This document shows, piece by piece, positions 27,355-36,604 of a stretch of DNA of 64,000 bases. A program made the translations under genes and the position numbers. This DNA is from Paenibacillus caseinilyticus (GTDB lineage: Bacteria; Bacillota; Bacilli; Paenibacillales; NBRC-103111): assembly GCF_027533645.1 (NCBI RefSeq), contig NZ_JAQAGY010000003.1, positions 62,001 through 126,000 on the forward strand, read 5' to 3'. The notes below the pieces were generated by a model that made no database searches, had not been told where the DNA came from, and worked only from the letters and a program-made list of their open reading frames with translations. Positions within the stretch are counted from its first letter, which is position 1, and the number at the start of each line of letters is the position of its first letter.

Positions 27355-28457
27355 AACGCACCCGTTCCTCCCTGCACCGCGATCTCCCGCCATCGGCGCC
27401 CGGCGCCGCCCTGTTCCTGCTCGCCGCCGGCGTCCTGGATGCGCTGCAGACCATCTCGCTGCCCTGGGTCCTGGATCCCCCAGGGCACCCGGGCGCGTCA
27501 TCCTGGGCGTGGGCCGCGGTGCTGGGGGGGCATCTGCTGTTGTGCGCCGCCGTCTATGTCTCTTTCCAAATCTCACCCTACCGGGTGCACGACCGCGTCA
27601 GCCTCCAATGGATCTACACCCTCGGCCTGTTCCTGCCGGGAGCCGGCCTGCTGTGCGGCGGAGTGATCGTATCCGCGCTGTGGCTGACCCGCTACGACGA
27701 CGATTTCTCCCGCGAATATGAGAATTATGTCTACCATGTGCCGGACTCGCTGGAATCGTTCCACGTGAATGTGCAGCAGCAGACCGCTCTGGTTCCCTTC
27801 CGCGAAATTCTGCTCGGGGGAGCCTATGGCACGAAGAAAGAAGCGATGTTCTCGCTTCTCCAATACGAGGGGGGCAATAAGGCGGTTCTGTTCCAGGAGG
27901 CGCTCCGCGACGAGGATCCGGAGGTCGTCCACTATGCGGCAGCCACGCTGAACTATCTCAACGAACAATTCATACGGGAGATCCAGCAGGGAAGCCAGGA
28001 GCTGCAGGCCGACGAAACCTCGCTCCCCTCGTGGAAGGCCCTGCTCGAAACCTACGTCCGCTATCTCGACTCGCGGCTGCTTCAGGGCGAGCTTGCTCTG
28101 GAAGTCCGTACCGCTTTGAAGCAGCTGATCCGCCGGGGAAGCGAGCGGTTCCCCTCCGAACCGTTCTTCACCGAGAAGCAGTGCTACGCGGCCCGGTCCG
28201 AAGGCGACTATGCCTTGGCCGACGCGCTCGCCCGCTCTCTGGAAACTACGGCCGAATACCGCTACGTCGCCTATCTCGCCGCGGCCGAGCGCCTGTATCA
28301 CGAAGGCCGCTTCGAGGAGCTTCGCCGGCTCGCGGCGGACTGGTGGGACAGCGGCGTAACGATTCCCGAAGCATACCAATCCGCCGTCAGGCTGTGGAAG
28401 GAGATGAAAGAGACCGGTGTTCCGCAAACGGATGATACTCAGCCTCGTTATCGTTAG
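27351..28457 (+). CDS. pelE: PelE-like membrane/TPR protein
   Basis: 368 residues. Three hydrophobic segments occupy about 17-110, followed by a soluble helical part (about 120-360) of TPR-like pairs such as 'YALADALARSLETTAEYR' and 'LYHEGRFEELRRLAADWW'. This layout and the place between PelD and PelA match PelE, which helps assemble the inner-membrane Pel synthase with PelD. Sequence identity to named PelE proteins cannot be judged by eye. The gene overlaps pelA by 41 bases, so coupled translation is likely. Confidence 0.82.
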   Translation: MKRTRSSLHRDLPPSAPGAALFLLAAGVLDALQTISLPWVLDPPGHPGASSWAWAAVLGGHLLLCAAVYVSFQISPYRVHDRVSLQWIYTLGLFLPGAGLLCGGVIVSALWLTRYDDDFSREYENYVYHVPDSLESFHVNVQQQTALVPFREILLGGAYGTKKEAMFSLLQYEGGNKAVLFQEALRDEDPEVVHYAAATLNYLNEQFIREIQQGSQELQADETSLPSWKALLETYVRYLDSRLLQGELALEVRTALKQLIRRGSERFPSEPFFTEKQCYAARSEGDYALADALARSLETTAEYRYVAYLAAAERLYHEGRFEELRRLAADWWDSGVTIPEAYQSAVRLWKEMKETGVPQTDDTQPRYR

Positions 28458-30282
28458 CGGGCTTCTGCTGGGCGGGCTTCTGCAAGTGGCGCGTTCCCCT
28501 TACTGGAACTTCTTCTCCGGAGACAGCCGCTACACGGAGACGGAATTTGCACTCGGGAACTCCTCCGGGGAGAACGCCGGCGCCGTCCCCGCGGAAGGAG
28601 AACCGCTGCGTCTTCTTCTCTTCAGCGCTCCCGGCGATACCGAAGGCCAGCATGTGAAGGCTAACCTTATCGAAGCGCTCGACCTGGCCAAGCTCCCATG
28701 GGAAGATATGGCCGCAGAGAAGCTCCCGGCCCTCGTGCCGAACCCATGGCAGGTCTTGGTCCTCACCGGCCAGAATAACGAGGCGCTGGATACCGCCGCC
28801 CTGACCCGCTATGTGGACCGCGGCGGCCGGCTGGCTGTCCTGACCCGCTTCTATGATCCCCGCCTGAACGAATTGTTCGGCATCCGGGAGAACCGGGGGT
28901 TCCTGCAGGGGACGGTCCAAGGGATCACCTCGGTGAAGCCGCTCTTTCCCGGTTACCCGGACCTGCCCTCGACCTCCCTCATGTTCTCCCATTCGATGAT
29001 GGATGTGTTGCTGCTGCCGGGAAGCAAAGTGTACTTAACCGCAGGCGGCGTGCCCCTGCTGTGGACCAGCGGGTTCGGAGATGGCCGGGTGGTGTTCTGG
29101 AACTCCACGGCGGGTGTCCAAAAAACGGGCCGGGGCCTCCTCGTCCACTCCCTGGGACTCGCTGCGGACAGCCTCGTGACCGCGCAGGCGGGCATCCGCA
29201 CTCTGGAGATCGACGATTTCCCTTCCCCGCCCCCTGAAGCGACCAATCCCCTCGTGAGGCAGGAATACGGCCTGAGTACGAAAGACTTCTACGAGCGGAT
29301 CTGGTGGGCGGATCTGAGCCGCTTCGCCATCAAGTACGGATGGAAGTACACCGGCCTGATGATCGGCACCTACGACAGCCGGACGGCACCTCCGCTGCCT
29401 CCGCTCACCGGCGAGAATCCGGAGACCGTCCGCTTCTTCGGCTCCCGGCTTCTGAAGCTGGGCGGCGAGCTTGGCCTGCACGGATACAATCATCAGCCGC
29501 TCGTTACGCCGGAGGAGCCTCTTCCCTCCTCCCTCCAGTATGTTCCCTGGCCTAACCGGGAGGCCATGGGGGAAGGACTGGTCCGTTTGACCGCCGTCGC
29601 CGGTTCTTATTTTCCGTCCCATGACCTGCGAACCTACGTCCCCCCTTCCAATATCATGGGACCGGAAGGCAAGATGGCATTGGCCGAAGCGGTGCCTTCC
29701 GTCGGCATCATCGCTTCCCTCTATTCCGTTGAGGGAGCGGACCCCGGCTTCCTGGAACAGGAGTTCGGGGAAGATCCCGACCATAAACGGTTCTACGACT
29801 ATCCGCGGATTACTTCGGGGTATTTGCTCAGTGAGGAGGACCTGTTCTTCCAGACAGACGCCATCGCCAACTTCGGACTCGTCAACCACTTTGTCCATCC
29901 GGACGATGTACTCGACGAACAGCGCTCCCAGGGCCGCGGCTGGTCCTTCCTCAGCCGCAAGTTCGAGGATTGGATGGGTCAGCTGACGCAGGCGTACCCC
30001 TATCTCCAGCCGCTGACCGTGCGCGATGCCGTCAAGAAACTGACCTTGTACCAGAACAGCCGCATTCAAACCCGGTACGGCCCGGGAAGCATTACAATCC
30101 TGGCGGAGGATACGCCTCTTCCCGCCGTCTACACGCTGCGGCTGCCGGCAGGCCAGACCCCGGACCTGCCGCAGGAGCAGGGTACGGTGCTCTCCTGGGA
30201 ACCGGCTTCCGGGCTCTGGCGGATTGAAGCGAAGCAGGCAGCCCTCCGGATCAAGCTGAAGGACGGAGGAACGACACCATGA
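28417..30282 (+). CDS. pelA: PelA-like deacetylase without hydrolase domain (DUF2194)
   Basis: 621 residues from a GTG at 28417; an ATG at 28432 is an alternative. One N-terminal membrane anchor (about 7-24) places the rest outside. A Rossmann-like domain spans about 62-250. The deacetylase domain spans about 258-520, with metal and base residues in 'LEIDDFPS' (D266, D267) and 'LGLHGYNHQ' (H355 and H359, the HxxxH pair). The last 70 residues form a beta domain. Pseudomonas PelA has a hydrolase domain in front; it is absent here, as in the Bacillus cereus PelA-DA. It should remove acetyl groups from the GalNAc-rich polymer. Confidence 0.87.
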   Translation: MFRKRMILSLVIVSGLLLGGLLQVARSPYWNFFSGDSRYTETEFALGNSSGENAGAVPAEGEPLRLLLFSAPGDTEGQHVKANLIEALDLAKLPWEDMAAEKLPALVPNPWQVLVLTGQNNEALDTAALTRYVDRGGRLAVLTRFYDPRLNELFGIRENRGFLQGTVQGITSVKPLFPGYPDLPSTSLMFSHSMMDVLLLPGSKVYLTAGGVPLLWTSGFGDGRVVFWNSTAGVQKTGRGLLVHSLGLAADSLVTAQAGIRTLEIDDFPSPPPEATNPLVRQEYGLSTKDFYERIWWADLSRFAIKYGWKYTGLMIGTYDSRTAPPLPPLTGENPETVRFFGSRLLKLGGELGLHGYNHQPLVTPEEPLPSSLQYVPWPNREAMGEGLVRLTAVAGSYFPSHDLRTYVPPSNIMGPEGKMALAEAVPSVGIIASLYSVEGADPGFLEQEFGEDPDHKRFYDYPRITSGYLLSEEDLFFQTDAIANFGLVNHFVHPDDVLDEQRSQGRGWSFLSRKFEDWMGQLTQAYPYLQPLTVRDAVKKLTLYQNSRIQTRYGPGSITILAEDTPLPAVYTLRLPAGQTPDLPQEQGTVLSWEPASGLWRIEAKQAALRIKLKDGGTTP

Positions 30283-31703
30283 AGATCGCTCTGATCGTGG
30301 AGGGCAGCTATCCTTACGTCTACGGCGGCGTTGCGAGCTGGGTCCAAATGCTCGTCACCACGCTTCGGGAGCATGAGTTCGAGATCATCGCCATCTCCTC
30401 CTCCCGCCGGGAGATTGGCGAGCCCCAATACAAGATGCCGGTGAACGTTTCGGGGGTCCACGACGTATTCATTATGGATTACTTGGACTTGACGGAAGGC
30501 AGAGGACCGCGTCTGAGCCGGGAAGAAGCCCGCCTGTGCCTGGACTGGTTCGCCTTCAAGGAAGGCTCGGAGGGGGCACTGCCGGTGATTGCCGACCCCG
30601 CGCGGCTCGGCAATCCTATCTCCTTCCTGAAGAGCGAAGCCTTCTGGGACCTTCTCGTGGAGTCCTACCGGCAGGAGATGCCGACGAAGTCGTTCAACGC
30701 TTACTTTTGGACATGGCGCTCGATGTACCTGCCCGCCATCTTCCTGCTGCAGCAGGAGTATCCTCAAGCGGACGTCTATCACGCGGTATCCACCGGGTAT
30801 GCCGGCCTGATCGCGTCCTTCCTGCGGCAGAAGCACGGTACGCCCTTCCTCTTGACGGAGCACGGCGTATATGCGCGCGAACGCGAAGAGGAGATCCTGC
30901 AGTCCGCCTGGGTCGAACCCGGCTTCAAGCAGCGCTGGATCGATTACTTCTATCACCTGTCCCAAGGCGCCTACCGGACCGCAGACCGCACGATCGCCCT
31001 CTACGGAGGGACACAGAACATTCAGCGGGACCTCGGCGTGCCGGCGGAACGCTCCCTGATCGTCCCGAACGGGGTCGATTATGAGCCGCTCTCCCAGCTT
31101 CCCTGCCGGAGCAGCGAACCGGGCATGACCATCGTCTTCGCCGCCATCGTGCGGCTCGTGCCGATCAAGGACGTGAAGACCCTGCTGTATGCCGCCCGCC
31201 TCGCTTCCCGGCAGATTCCGGACATGGAGCTCTGGATTATGGGCCCGACGGACGAGGATCCCGATTACTACCGGGAATGCCTGGCACTTGCGAAGCATCT
31301 CGGCCTGGAAGCCATCGTGACCTTCACCGGCAAGGTGCGGATCGCCGAGCGGCTGCCCCAGGTGGATGTGCTGCTGCTCAGTTCCATCAGCGAAGGACAG
31401 CCCCTGGCCGTGCTCGAAGGCATGGCTGCCGGCATTCCCTGGATCTGTACCGACGTAGGCAGCTGCAGGGAACTGCTCGAAGGCAGGGACGAGCATGATG
31501 CAGGGATCGCGGGCTATGTCGTCCCGCCGGTGAATCCGGCGGCGATGGCGCAGCGGATGGTGCAGCTGTACGAATATCCGGAGGAGCGGAGCTATATGGG
31601 ACAAGTCGGACGCCGGCGGGTAGAGGCTAACTACCAGATCGGCCATTTTATCGGCATGTATCGCAAGCTGTACCGGGAGGCGGTGGACGGATGGCCGGAA
31701 TAG
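30279..31703 (+). CDS. pelF: PelF glycosyltransferase (GT4)
   Basis: 474 residues in two Rossmann domains. The PelF-type start 'IALIVEGSYPYVYGGVASWV' (glycine loop, split here) and 'LLTEHGVYARERE' belong to the N-terminal half. The donor half contains 'VPNGVD', 'RLVPIKDVKTLL' and the E-x7-E motif E372/E380 in 'SEGQPLAVLEGMAAG'. PelF is the cytoplasmic synthase of Pel and uses UDP-GalNAc/UDP-GlcNAc type donors. It overlaps pelA by four bases and pelG by 13 bases. No UDP-glucose epimerase gene is present in this window. Confidence 0.95.
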   Translation: MKIALIVEGSYPYVYGGVASWVQMLVTTLREHEFEIIAISSSRREIGEPQYKMPVNVSGVHDVFIMDYLDLTEGRGPRLSREEARLCLDWFAFKEGSEGALPVIADPARLGNPISFLKSEAFWDLLVESYRQEMPTKSFNAYFWTWRSMYLPAIFLLQQEYPQADVYHAVSTGYAGLIASFLRQKHGTPFLLTEHGVYAREREEEILQSAWVEPGFKQRWIDYFYHLSQGAYRTADRTIALYGGTQNIQRDLGVPAERSLIVPNGVDYEPLSQLPCRSSEPGMTIVFAAIVRLVPIKDVKTLLYAARLASRQIPDMELWIMGPTDEDPDYYRECLALAKHLGLEAIVTFTGKVRIAERLPQVDVLLLSSISEGQPLAVLEGMAAGIPWICTDVGSCRELLEGRDEHDAGIAGYVVPPVNPAAMAQRMVQLYEYPEERSYMGQVGRRRVEANYQIGHFIGMYRKLYREAVDGWPE

Positions 31704-33148
31704 GATTCAAGCTGCAGAAGCTCTTCCGCGAGGACTATGCCTCGCTTCAAATGAAGGCCTATGCCTACGCCTCCTTCATAGCGGCCGGGCCGTGGCTGAT
31801 CTCCGTGCTGACCGTCGCGGTCATCAGCCATCTGATCCGCGAATACGCCGGACTCGGCGAGCTCGAATCCCAGCTCTTCGTCGTGACGGTATCGTACTGC
31901 TTCATCTTCTCCCAGATTCTGTCCGGCGGCTGGCAGCTGGTCGTCACCCGCTTCCTGGCGGATCACTTCTATCTCGGTAAGCTGGACATCATCACGCCCG
32001 TGTTCACCGGCATCTCCCGTCTGGTTCTGGCGGTATCGGCAGCCGCCTCCGTCTGCTTCTACTGGAACTCCCCGCTTCCCTTCAGCTATAAGCTGGTCTC
32101 GACGGTGCTGTTCCTGACGATCGGACAGATCTGGCTGTCGATGGTGTTCCTCTCCGCGGCCAAAAACTATAAGGCCATCTCCTGGGCCTTTGTGGGAGGA
32201 AGCGTGCTCTCCATTGCCTTCGTGCTGCTCCTGCTCCGGTACCCGCTGCCCTTTGCCGTCCACCGGGAAGCTTCGAATATGCTGCTCGGCTTCACGTTCG
32301 GCATGCTCATCACCCTTTGTATGCTGGCCGTAGTGCTGCTGCGCACCTTTCCATCCAGAAGGATGGAGAATCCCTACGGATTTTTGCATTACGCGGACAA
32401 ATTCCCTTCCCTGCTCGTCATCGGCTTCAGCTATAACCTCGGCGTCTGGATGGACAATATCCTGATCTGGTTCGGCCCGGCAAGCGTAACGGTAGAGGAT
32501 ACGTTCCGCTTCACACCGGTATACGACAATGCGGTATTCCTGTCCTATCTTACGGTCATTCCCTCTCTGGTGCTCTTCGTCGTGTCGGTGGAGACCCGGT
32601 TCTATGACAAATACCGTAGGTTCTACGGATATATCATGAACGGCGGCACGCTGGAGATGATCCTGCGGGCCAAGACGCGGATGGTCGAGGTGCTCTGGCA
32701 CGAAATGATCCGGATGACCAAGCTGCAGGGCATCATCACCCTGTTCCTGATCCTGGTCTCCCGGTATCTGCTGAGCGCCTTGGGCTACGACTCCCTGACC
32801 GTCGAGATCTTCCGCATCTACAGTCTCGGGGCCATGGGGAGTACGCTCATGCTCACCCTGATCTTGATGATGCTGTACTTCGAAGACCGCCGGGGAGCCT
32901 TGACCGCCTCTCTGCTCTTCTTCTCGCTGAACAGCCTGTTCACGGCCGGCGTGCTGCCGCCGGGGCTGGATTATTACGGATTCAATTATTTTCTGGCCTC
33001 CTCCATCGCCCTTGCTTACAGCGCATGGAGACTGCTCGGCTTTCTTCACCGGATCGAAGTGCAGACCTTCGTCAGCCAAGGCCTGCTGGAGCGCAGCCCC
33101 AGGGGATTCTTCACCCGTCTCGGGGAGAAGGCCCATCACTGGTTTTAA
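31691..33148 (+). CDS. pelG: PelG polysaccharide transporter
   Basis: 485 residues with about 12 membrane segments. The start 'MAGIGFKLQKLF' followed by 'YASFIAAGPWLISVLTVAV' is diagnostic of PelG, a member of the MOP flippase superfamily that carries the polymer across the membrane. Other PelG hallmarks are 'SGGWQLVVTRFLADHFY' and 'VSVETRFYDKYR'. Last gene of the operon, followed by a strong terminator. No outer-membrane PelB or PelC exists, as expected in a single-membrane host. Confidence 0.96.
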   Translation: MAGIGFKLQKLFREDYASLQMKAYAYASFIAAGPWLISVLTVAVISHLIREYAGLGELESQLFVVTVSYCFIFSQILSGGWQLVVTRFLADHFYLGKLDIITPVFTGISRLVLAVSAAASVCFYWNSPLPFSYKLVSTVLFLTIGQIWLSMVFLSAAKNYKAISWAFVGGSVLSIAFVLLLLRYPLPFAVHREASNMLLGFTFGMLITLCMLAVVLLRTFPSRRMENPYGFLHYADKFPSLLVIGFSYNLGVWMDNILIWFGPASVTVEDTFRFTPVYDNAVFLSYLTVIPSLVLFVVSVETRFYDKYRRFYGYIMNGGTLEMILRAKTRMVEVLWHEMIRMTKLQGIITLFLILVSRYLLSALGYDSLTVEIFRIYSLGAMGSTLMLTLILMMLYFEDRRGALTASLLFFSLNSLFTAGVLPPGLDYYGFNYFLASSIALAYSAWRLLGFLHRIEVQTFVSQGLLERSPRGFFTRLGEKAHHWF

Positions 33149-33163
33149 GACGCCTGTCCATCC

Positions 33164-33220
33164 CAAAAACCTCTTCTCTTCCGGATTCGGTCCATGTACC
33201 CGGAGAAAAGAGGTTTTTTT
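33164..33220 (+). terminator. Terminator after pelG
   Basis: AACCTCTT-C-TCTTCCGG pairs with CCGGAGA-A-AAGAGGTT, then TTTTT. It closes the pel operon, so the kinase gene behind it has its own transcription unit. Confidence 0.9.
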
Positions 33221-33314
33221 GGCAGGCTTGTAGGAAATTAGAGGAATTTGTCGAATACATAAGATAACGAATCCGTTATTCACTTACTCACTCTATAAGG
33301 CAAAGGTGGTTCCC

Positions 33315-34601
33315 TTGAATCTTGTGAATGTTCTGCTGCTCAACGTGCTGGCTCTGGCGTCTGCCGTCATGCTGTATCAACTGCCATGGCCCGAACGGCT
33401 GCACAAGGGCCAAGAGGCCAAAAGCCGCATGCTCACCGCGGCGCTCTGTGCGCTGGCTTCCTTATTCGCCTCGGCTCACCCGCTGGCGCTGGACGCTTGG
33501 CCTCCGCTCGACTTCGGCATGATTCCGCTCGCCGTCTGCTTCTTCACGGCGGGTCCCCTGTACGCTCTCGGCGCAGGCGCGCTCATGCTCGCCTTCCGGT
33601 TCGGAGCCGGCGGCCTCGAAGCCTGGACCTTCCCGGTCGTTCTCGCCCTCGTGCTGGGCGGACTATGGCTTGTCCGGCGCCGGCTCCGGAGTCCCGGCGC
33701 GCTGCTTCATCCGTTGAACGGCGCACTGCTCGGTCTCGCCGGCTCCGCCGTGATCGTACTTGCCGCCGCCGGCACCATCCTCGCCGAGGGGCAGGTGCCC
33801 CCGGGCCGACTCTACGCGCTCTGGGCGGCCTATGCCGCCGCTCAGGCCTGTGCCGCCGGGCTCGTCTCCTACCTGCTCGCCCAGACGCGTCTGCGCAGCG
33901 TCCAGCAGGGGGCCGGCCTGCGGGAGCTCGATACGTCTGCGGCAGCCGCCGAGCTGGCCGCGTCCATCAGCCGCGAGGTTCGTCCTTCCCTGACAGCCGC
34001 CAAGGGCTTCGTGCAGATGCTCGCCGGAGTGGAGCTTCCGGATACCAAGCGCCAGGCTTATGCCAAGATGGCGCAGGAAGAGCTCGACAAGGCGCAGACG
34101 GTCATCGGGGATTTCATTACCCTCTCGAAGCCGCCGCTCTCCGAGCTCGAACTGCTCGATGCGAAGCAGGCGATCCTGAAGGCGCTCGAGACACTCCAGC
34201 CTTATGCCGCCCTGCAGAAGATCGAAGTCCAAACGCAGCTGCAGGATAATCTCATCATCAGCGCCAATGCGGATCACTTCACCCAGTGCATGCTGCATCT
34301 GCTGCGCAACGGCATGGAAGCCATGCCGGGTGGCGGACGGCTGCATATCGTCGCCGCGCGCCAGAACCAGACCGTCTGTATCGACATTATCGACGAAGGG
34401 GCGGGCCTGTCTCCGGATGACGTGGGACGGCTCGGTACGCCGCTCTACACCGCCGGAAGCAAAAGAAACCGGCTCGGCATGATCGTGACCTACCGTACGA
34501 TCCAGAACCTGCAGGGCCGCATCGATGTGACCAGCGAGCTCGGCAAGGGCACCTGCTTTTCGATTCTGATCCCTTCCCTGCCGGCCTCCACCTATCATTA
34601 A
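33315..34601 (+). CDS. Degenerate membrane histidine kinase (pseudokinase)
   Basis: 428 residues from a TTG after AAAGGTGG; a GTG at 33306 is possible but overlaps that site. Six or so N-terminal membrane segments resemble the 5TM-LYT/KinB sensor type. The dimerisation motif should read 'SISHEIRNPLTAAKGF', but here it is 'SISREVRPSLTAAKGF', so the phospho-acceptor His is Arg (R220, codon CGC). The N box ('HLLRNGMEAM') and the 'DEGAG' box are kept, while the G2 loop is changed from GTGLGL to RNRLGM. The protein probably cannot autophosphorylate in the standard way. It may act as an adaptor. Its stop overlaps that of the convergent PBP gene. Confidence 0.85.
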   Translation: MNLVNVLLLNVLALASAVMLYQLPWPERLHKGQEAKSRMLTAALCALASLFASAHPLALDAWPPLDFGMIPLAVCFFTAGPLYALGAGALMLAFRFGAGGLEAWTFPVVLALVLGGLWLVRRRLRSPGALLHPLNGALLGLAGSAVIVLAAAGTILAEGQVPPGRLYALWAAYAAAQACAAGLVSYLLAQTRLRSVQQGAGLRELDTSAAAAELAASISREVRPSLTAAKGFVQMLAGVELPDTKRQAYAKMAQEELDKAQTVIGDFITLSKPPLSELELLDAKQAILKALETLQPYAALQKIEVQTQLQDNLIISANADHFTQCMLHLLRNGMEAMPGGGRLHIVAARQNQTVCIDIIDEGAGLSPDDVGRLGTPLYTAGSKRNRLGMIVTYRTIQNLQGRIDVTSELGKGTCFSILIPSLPASTYH

Positions 34602-36451
34602 GAGGGCGTTGGAACCTCCTTCGTCTTCGCCGCCTTAGCCTTAGCTTCAACTTCAGCGAGCACATCCATGACTTCTCGGAAGAGAGTCAGGGATGTGTTT
34701 TTTTGTCCTTCCGGCACTTGACCGATCAGTACGGCTGCCGTATAACGGGGATGCTCGGCCGGACCGTACCCGACGAACCAGTGATTCTCGCCCGGCCGGC
34801 CGTTCTTCATCGTGATCTGGGCGGTGCCGGACTTCCCCGCCAGCTTCCACTTCGCCCGCTGCAGCGGCTGGCCGGTGCCTTCCGCCACTACCTCCTGCAT
34901 CCATGCCAGCAGCTTCTTCGCGATAGCGGGACGGATGCCTTCCGCGGTCCGGGAATCCAGCGGGCGGGGCGCGAACCCCTCGTACAGCCTGCCGCCGCGG
35001 AAGCGGATCTCGCTCGCGATCCGCGGCGAGCCCACTTCCCCCTGCCGGAGCAGCGTGACGACCAGGTTGGCGGCGGCCAGCGGGGTCACCTGCACATCCC
35101 GCTGGCCGATCGAGGTCTGGGCGACCGCGCCGGCATCCTTCGCCGAAGCCGGGTTCCGGTACACGAGGCCGCTCTCTTCGCCGTCCCACTGGTGCAAGAG
35201 CCCGTACCCCGGCACCTCCCCGCTCCAGCCGACCGGCATCGTCAGCCCCAGCTTCCCGGCGTAGCGCTCCAGGGCCTCTCCGCCCAGGCGCTCCGCCACC
35301 TTGGCGAAGACGACATTGCAGGACTGCGCATACGCCTCCTCCAGCGTCAGGCGGCCGTGCCCCCCTTCCTTCCAGCAGGAGAGTCCGAAGCGTCCGAGCT
35401 CTCCCTTGCATTCGAATGTCTCGCCGGGGCGTACCGCATGGGACTCCAGCGCCGCAGCGGCGGTCACCGTCTTGAAGATCGAACCCGGCGTCGCCGCCTT
35501 CACGGTCCGGTTGCTCCATCCGCCTCCGCTAAGGTCGACATGGTCCGGGTGGAATGCGGGCCTGCTGGCCGCCGCGACCGTATCCCCGGTCTGCGCGTCC
35601 AGCACGACCACCGCCCCTTCCCGGATGTGCAGCGCCTCCATCCGCTTCTCGATCTGCTGCTGGATCTCCCCGTCCAGGGTCGTAACGACCTGCAGCGGAT
35701 AATACGGGTTGTCCGGCGCGATCTTCCGCACGTCGAGTCCCGGAAGCGGGCGCTTCGTCCCGTCCGTGAACAGGGACACGGAAGTCGTCCCCAGCCCCTG
35801 CAGCCAAGGCTCGAACGTCTTCTCTAGACCGGCATTGCCGATCTTGCTCGTGAGCTGAAGCTCCCCCTTGTGGAACTGATCGGTGAATTCCTTCGTGATC
35901 CGCTCGGGATTCTGACCGATGAAGCCGATGAGCTGGCCCGCGGTCTGGTTCTCTGTGTAGCGCTGCTTATAAGGCAGGATCCTCACGCCCGGAAGTCCAA
36001 GCGTCTCCAGCAGACGTACCTGATTATCGCTCAGGGCTGCCGGAACCCCCGCTTTGCGCCAAAGCTCGGGCGATCGCAGCCCGGCAACATACGACAGCCA
36101 CTCTCCCGCAGGCACTTTCAGAATCTGTGCCGCTTCTGCGTAAGCCTCCTTCGCAGGACCTTCCTCCTCCAGCTCCTGTCTGCTCACGGGGAACAGCACC
36201 AGGACGCGCAGCTCCCTGCCCGTAAGCGGCTGCAAGCGGCGGTCCAGGAAGTCGCCCCGGCCCGAATCGAGCACGATCCCTTCCGCCCGCTGAATCACGG
36301 AGTTCACGGCCAGGTCGATATCCCGGCCTCCAAAATGATGGACAGCCCCCGCCTGGATCCAAAACAAGCGGAGGTTCCACAGCAAGAGCACGGCGGTAAT
36401 CCCTATCAATATGACAAACATCCGGTGTTTTTTGATTCTTGCTGTCTTCAT
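34598..36451 (-). CDS. Class B penicillin-binding protein (transpeptidase)
   Basis: 617 residues from the ATG at 36451; a frame reaching 36613 starts inside a tandem repeat and is not credible. One membrane anchor (about 8-27) is followed by a PBP-dimer domain (about 50-250) and the transpeptidase domain (about 290-600). The active-site motifs are complete: S-x-x-K in 'TPGSIFKTVTAA', S-x-N in 'AQSCNVVFA', and K-S-G-T in 'AGKSGTAQITM'. It cross-links peptidoglycan outside the membrane. It is not in a division cluster, so a role in spore or envelope remodelling is possible. A short Lys/Ala-rich tail is present. Confidence 0.92.
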   Translation of the reverse strand: MKTARIKKHRMFVILIGITAVLLLWNLRLFWIQAGAVHHFGGRDIDLAVNSVIQRAEGIVLDSGRGDFLDRRLQPLTGRELRVLVLFPVSRQELEEEGPAKEAYAEAAQILKVPAGEWLSYVAGLRSPELWRKAGVPAALSDNQVRLLETLGLPGVRILPYKQRYTENQTAGQLIGFIGQNPERITKEFTDQFHKGELQLTSKIGNAGLEKTFEPWLQGLGTTSVSLFTDGTKRPLPGLDVRKIAPDNPYYPLQVVTTLDGEIQQQIEKRMEALHIREGAVVVLDAQTGDTVAAASRPAFHPDHVDLSGGGWSNRTVKAATPGSIFKTVTAAAALESHAVRPGETFECKGELGRFGLSCWKEGGHGRLTLEEAYAQSCNVVFAKVAERLGGEALERYAGKLGLTMPVGWSGEVPGYGLLHQWDGEESGLVYRNPASAKDAGAVAQTSIGQRDVQVTPLAAANLVVTLLRQGEVGSPRIASEIRFRGGRLYEGFAPRPLDSRTAEGIRPAIAKKLLAWMQEVVAEGTGQPLQRAKWKLAGKSGTAQITMKNGRPGENHWFVGYGPAEHPRYTAAVLIGQVPEGQKNTSLTLFREVMDVLAEVEAKAKAAKTKEVPTPS

Positions 36452-36559
36452 GCCGGCGCACCTGCCGCTCTCTCGAAGGATGGGTCCATTCTCCTCTAAG
36501 TATGATCCTGCGTCTACGCATCTAAACGGAGCTCCTGCGGCGGCGGCCTTCGCGCATGC

Positions 36560-36598
36560 CAAAAGACGTCTTCTCCCCTGGAAGGAAAAGACGTCCTT
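36560..36598 (-). terminator. Terminator between the MCP and PBP genes
   Basis: GACGTCTT and AAGACGTC flank a 15-17 base loop, with TTTT on the minus strand after the stem. It would end the MCP transcript before the PBP gene. Confidence 0.65.
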
Positions 36599-36604
36599 AA
36601 ACTG

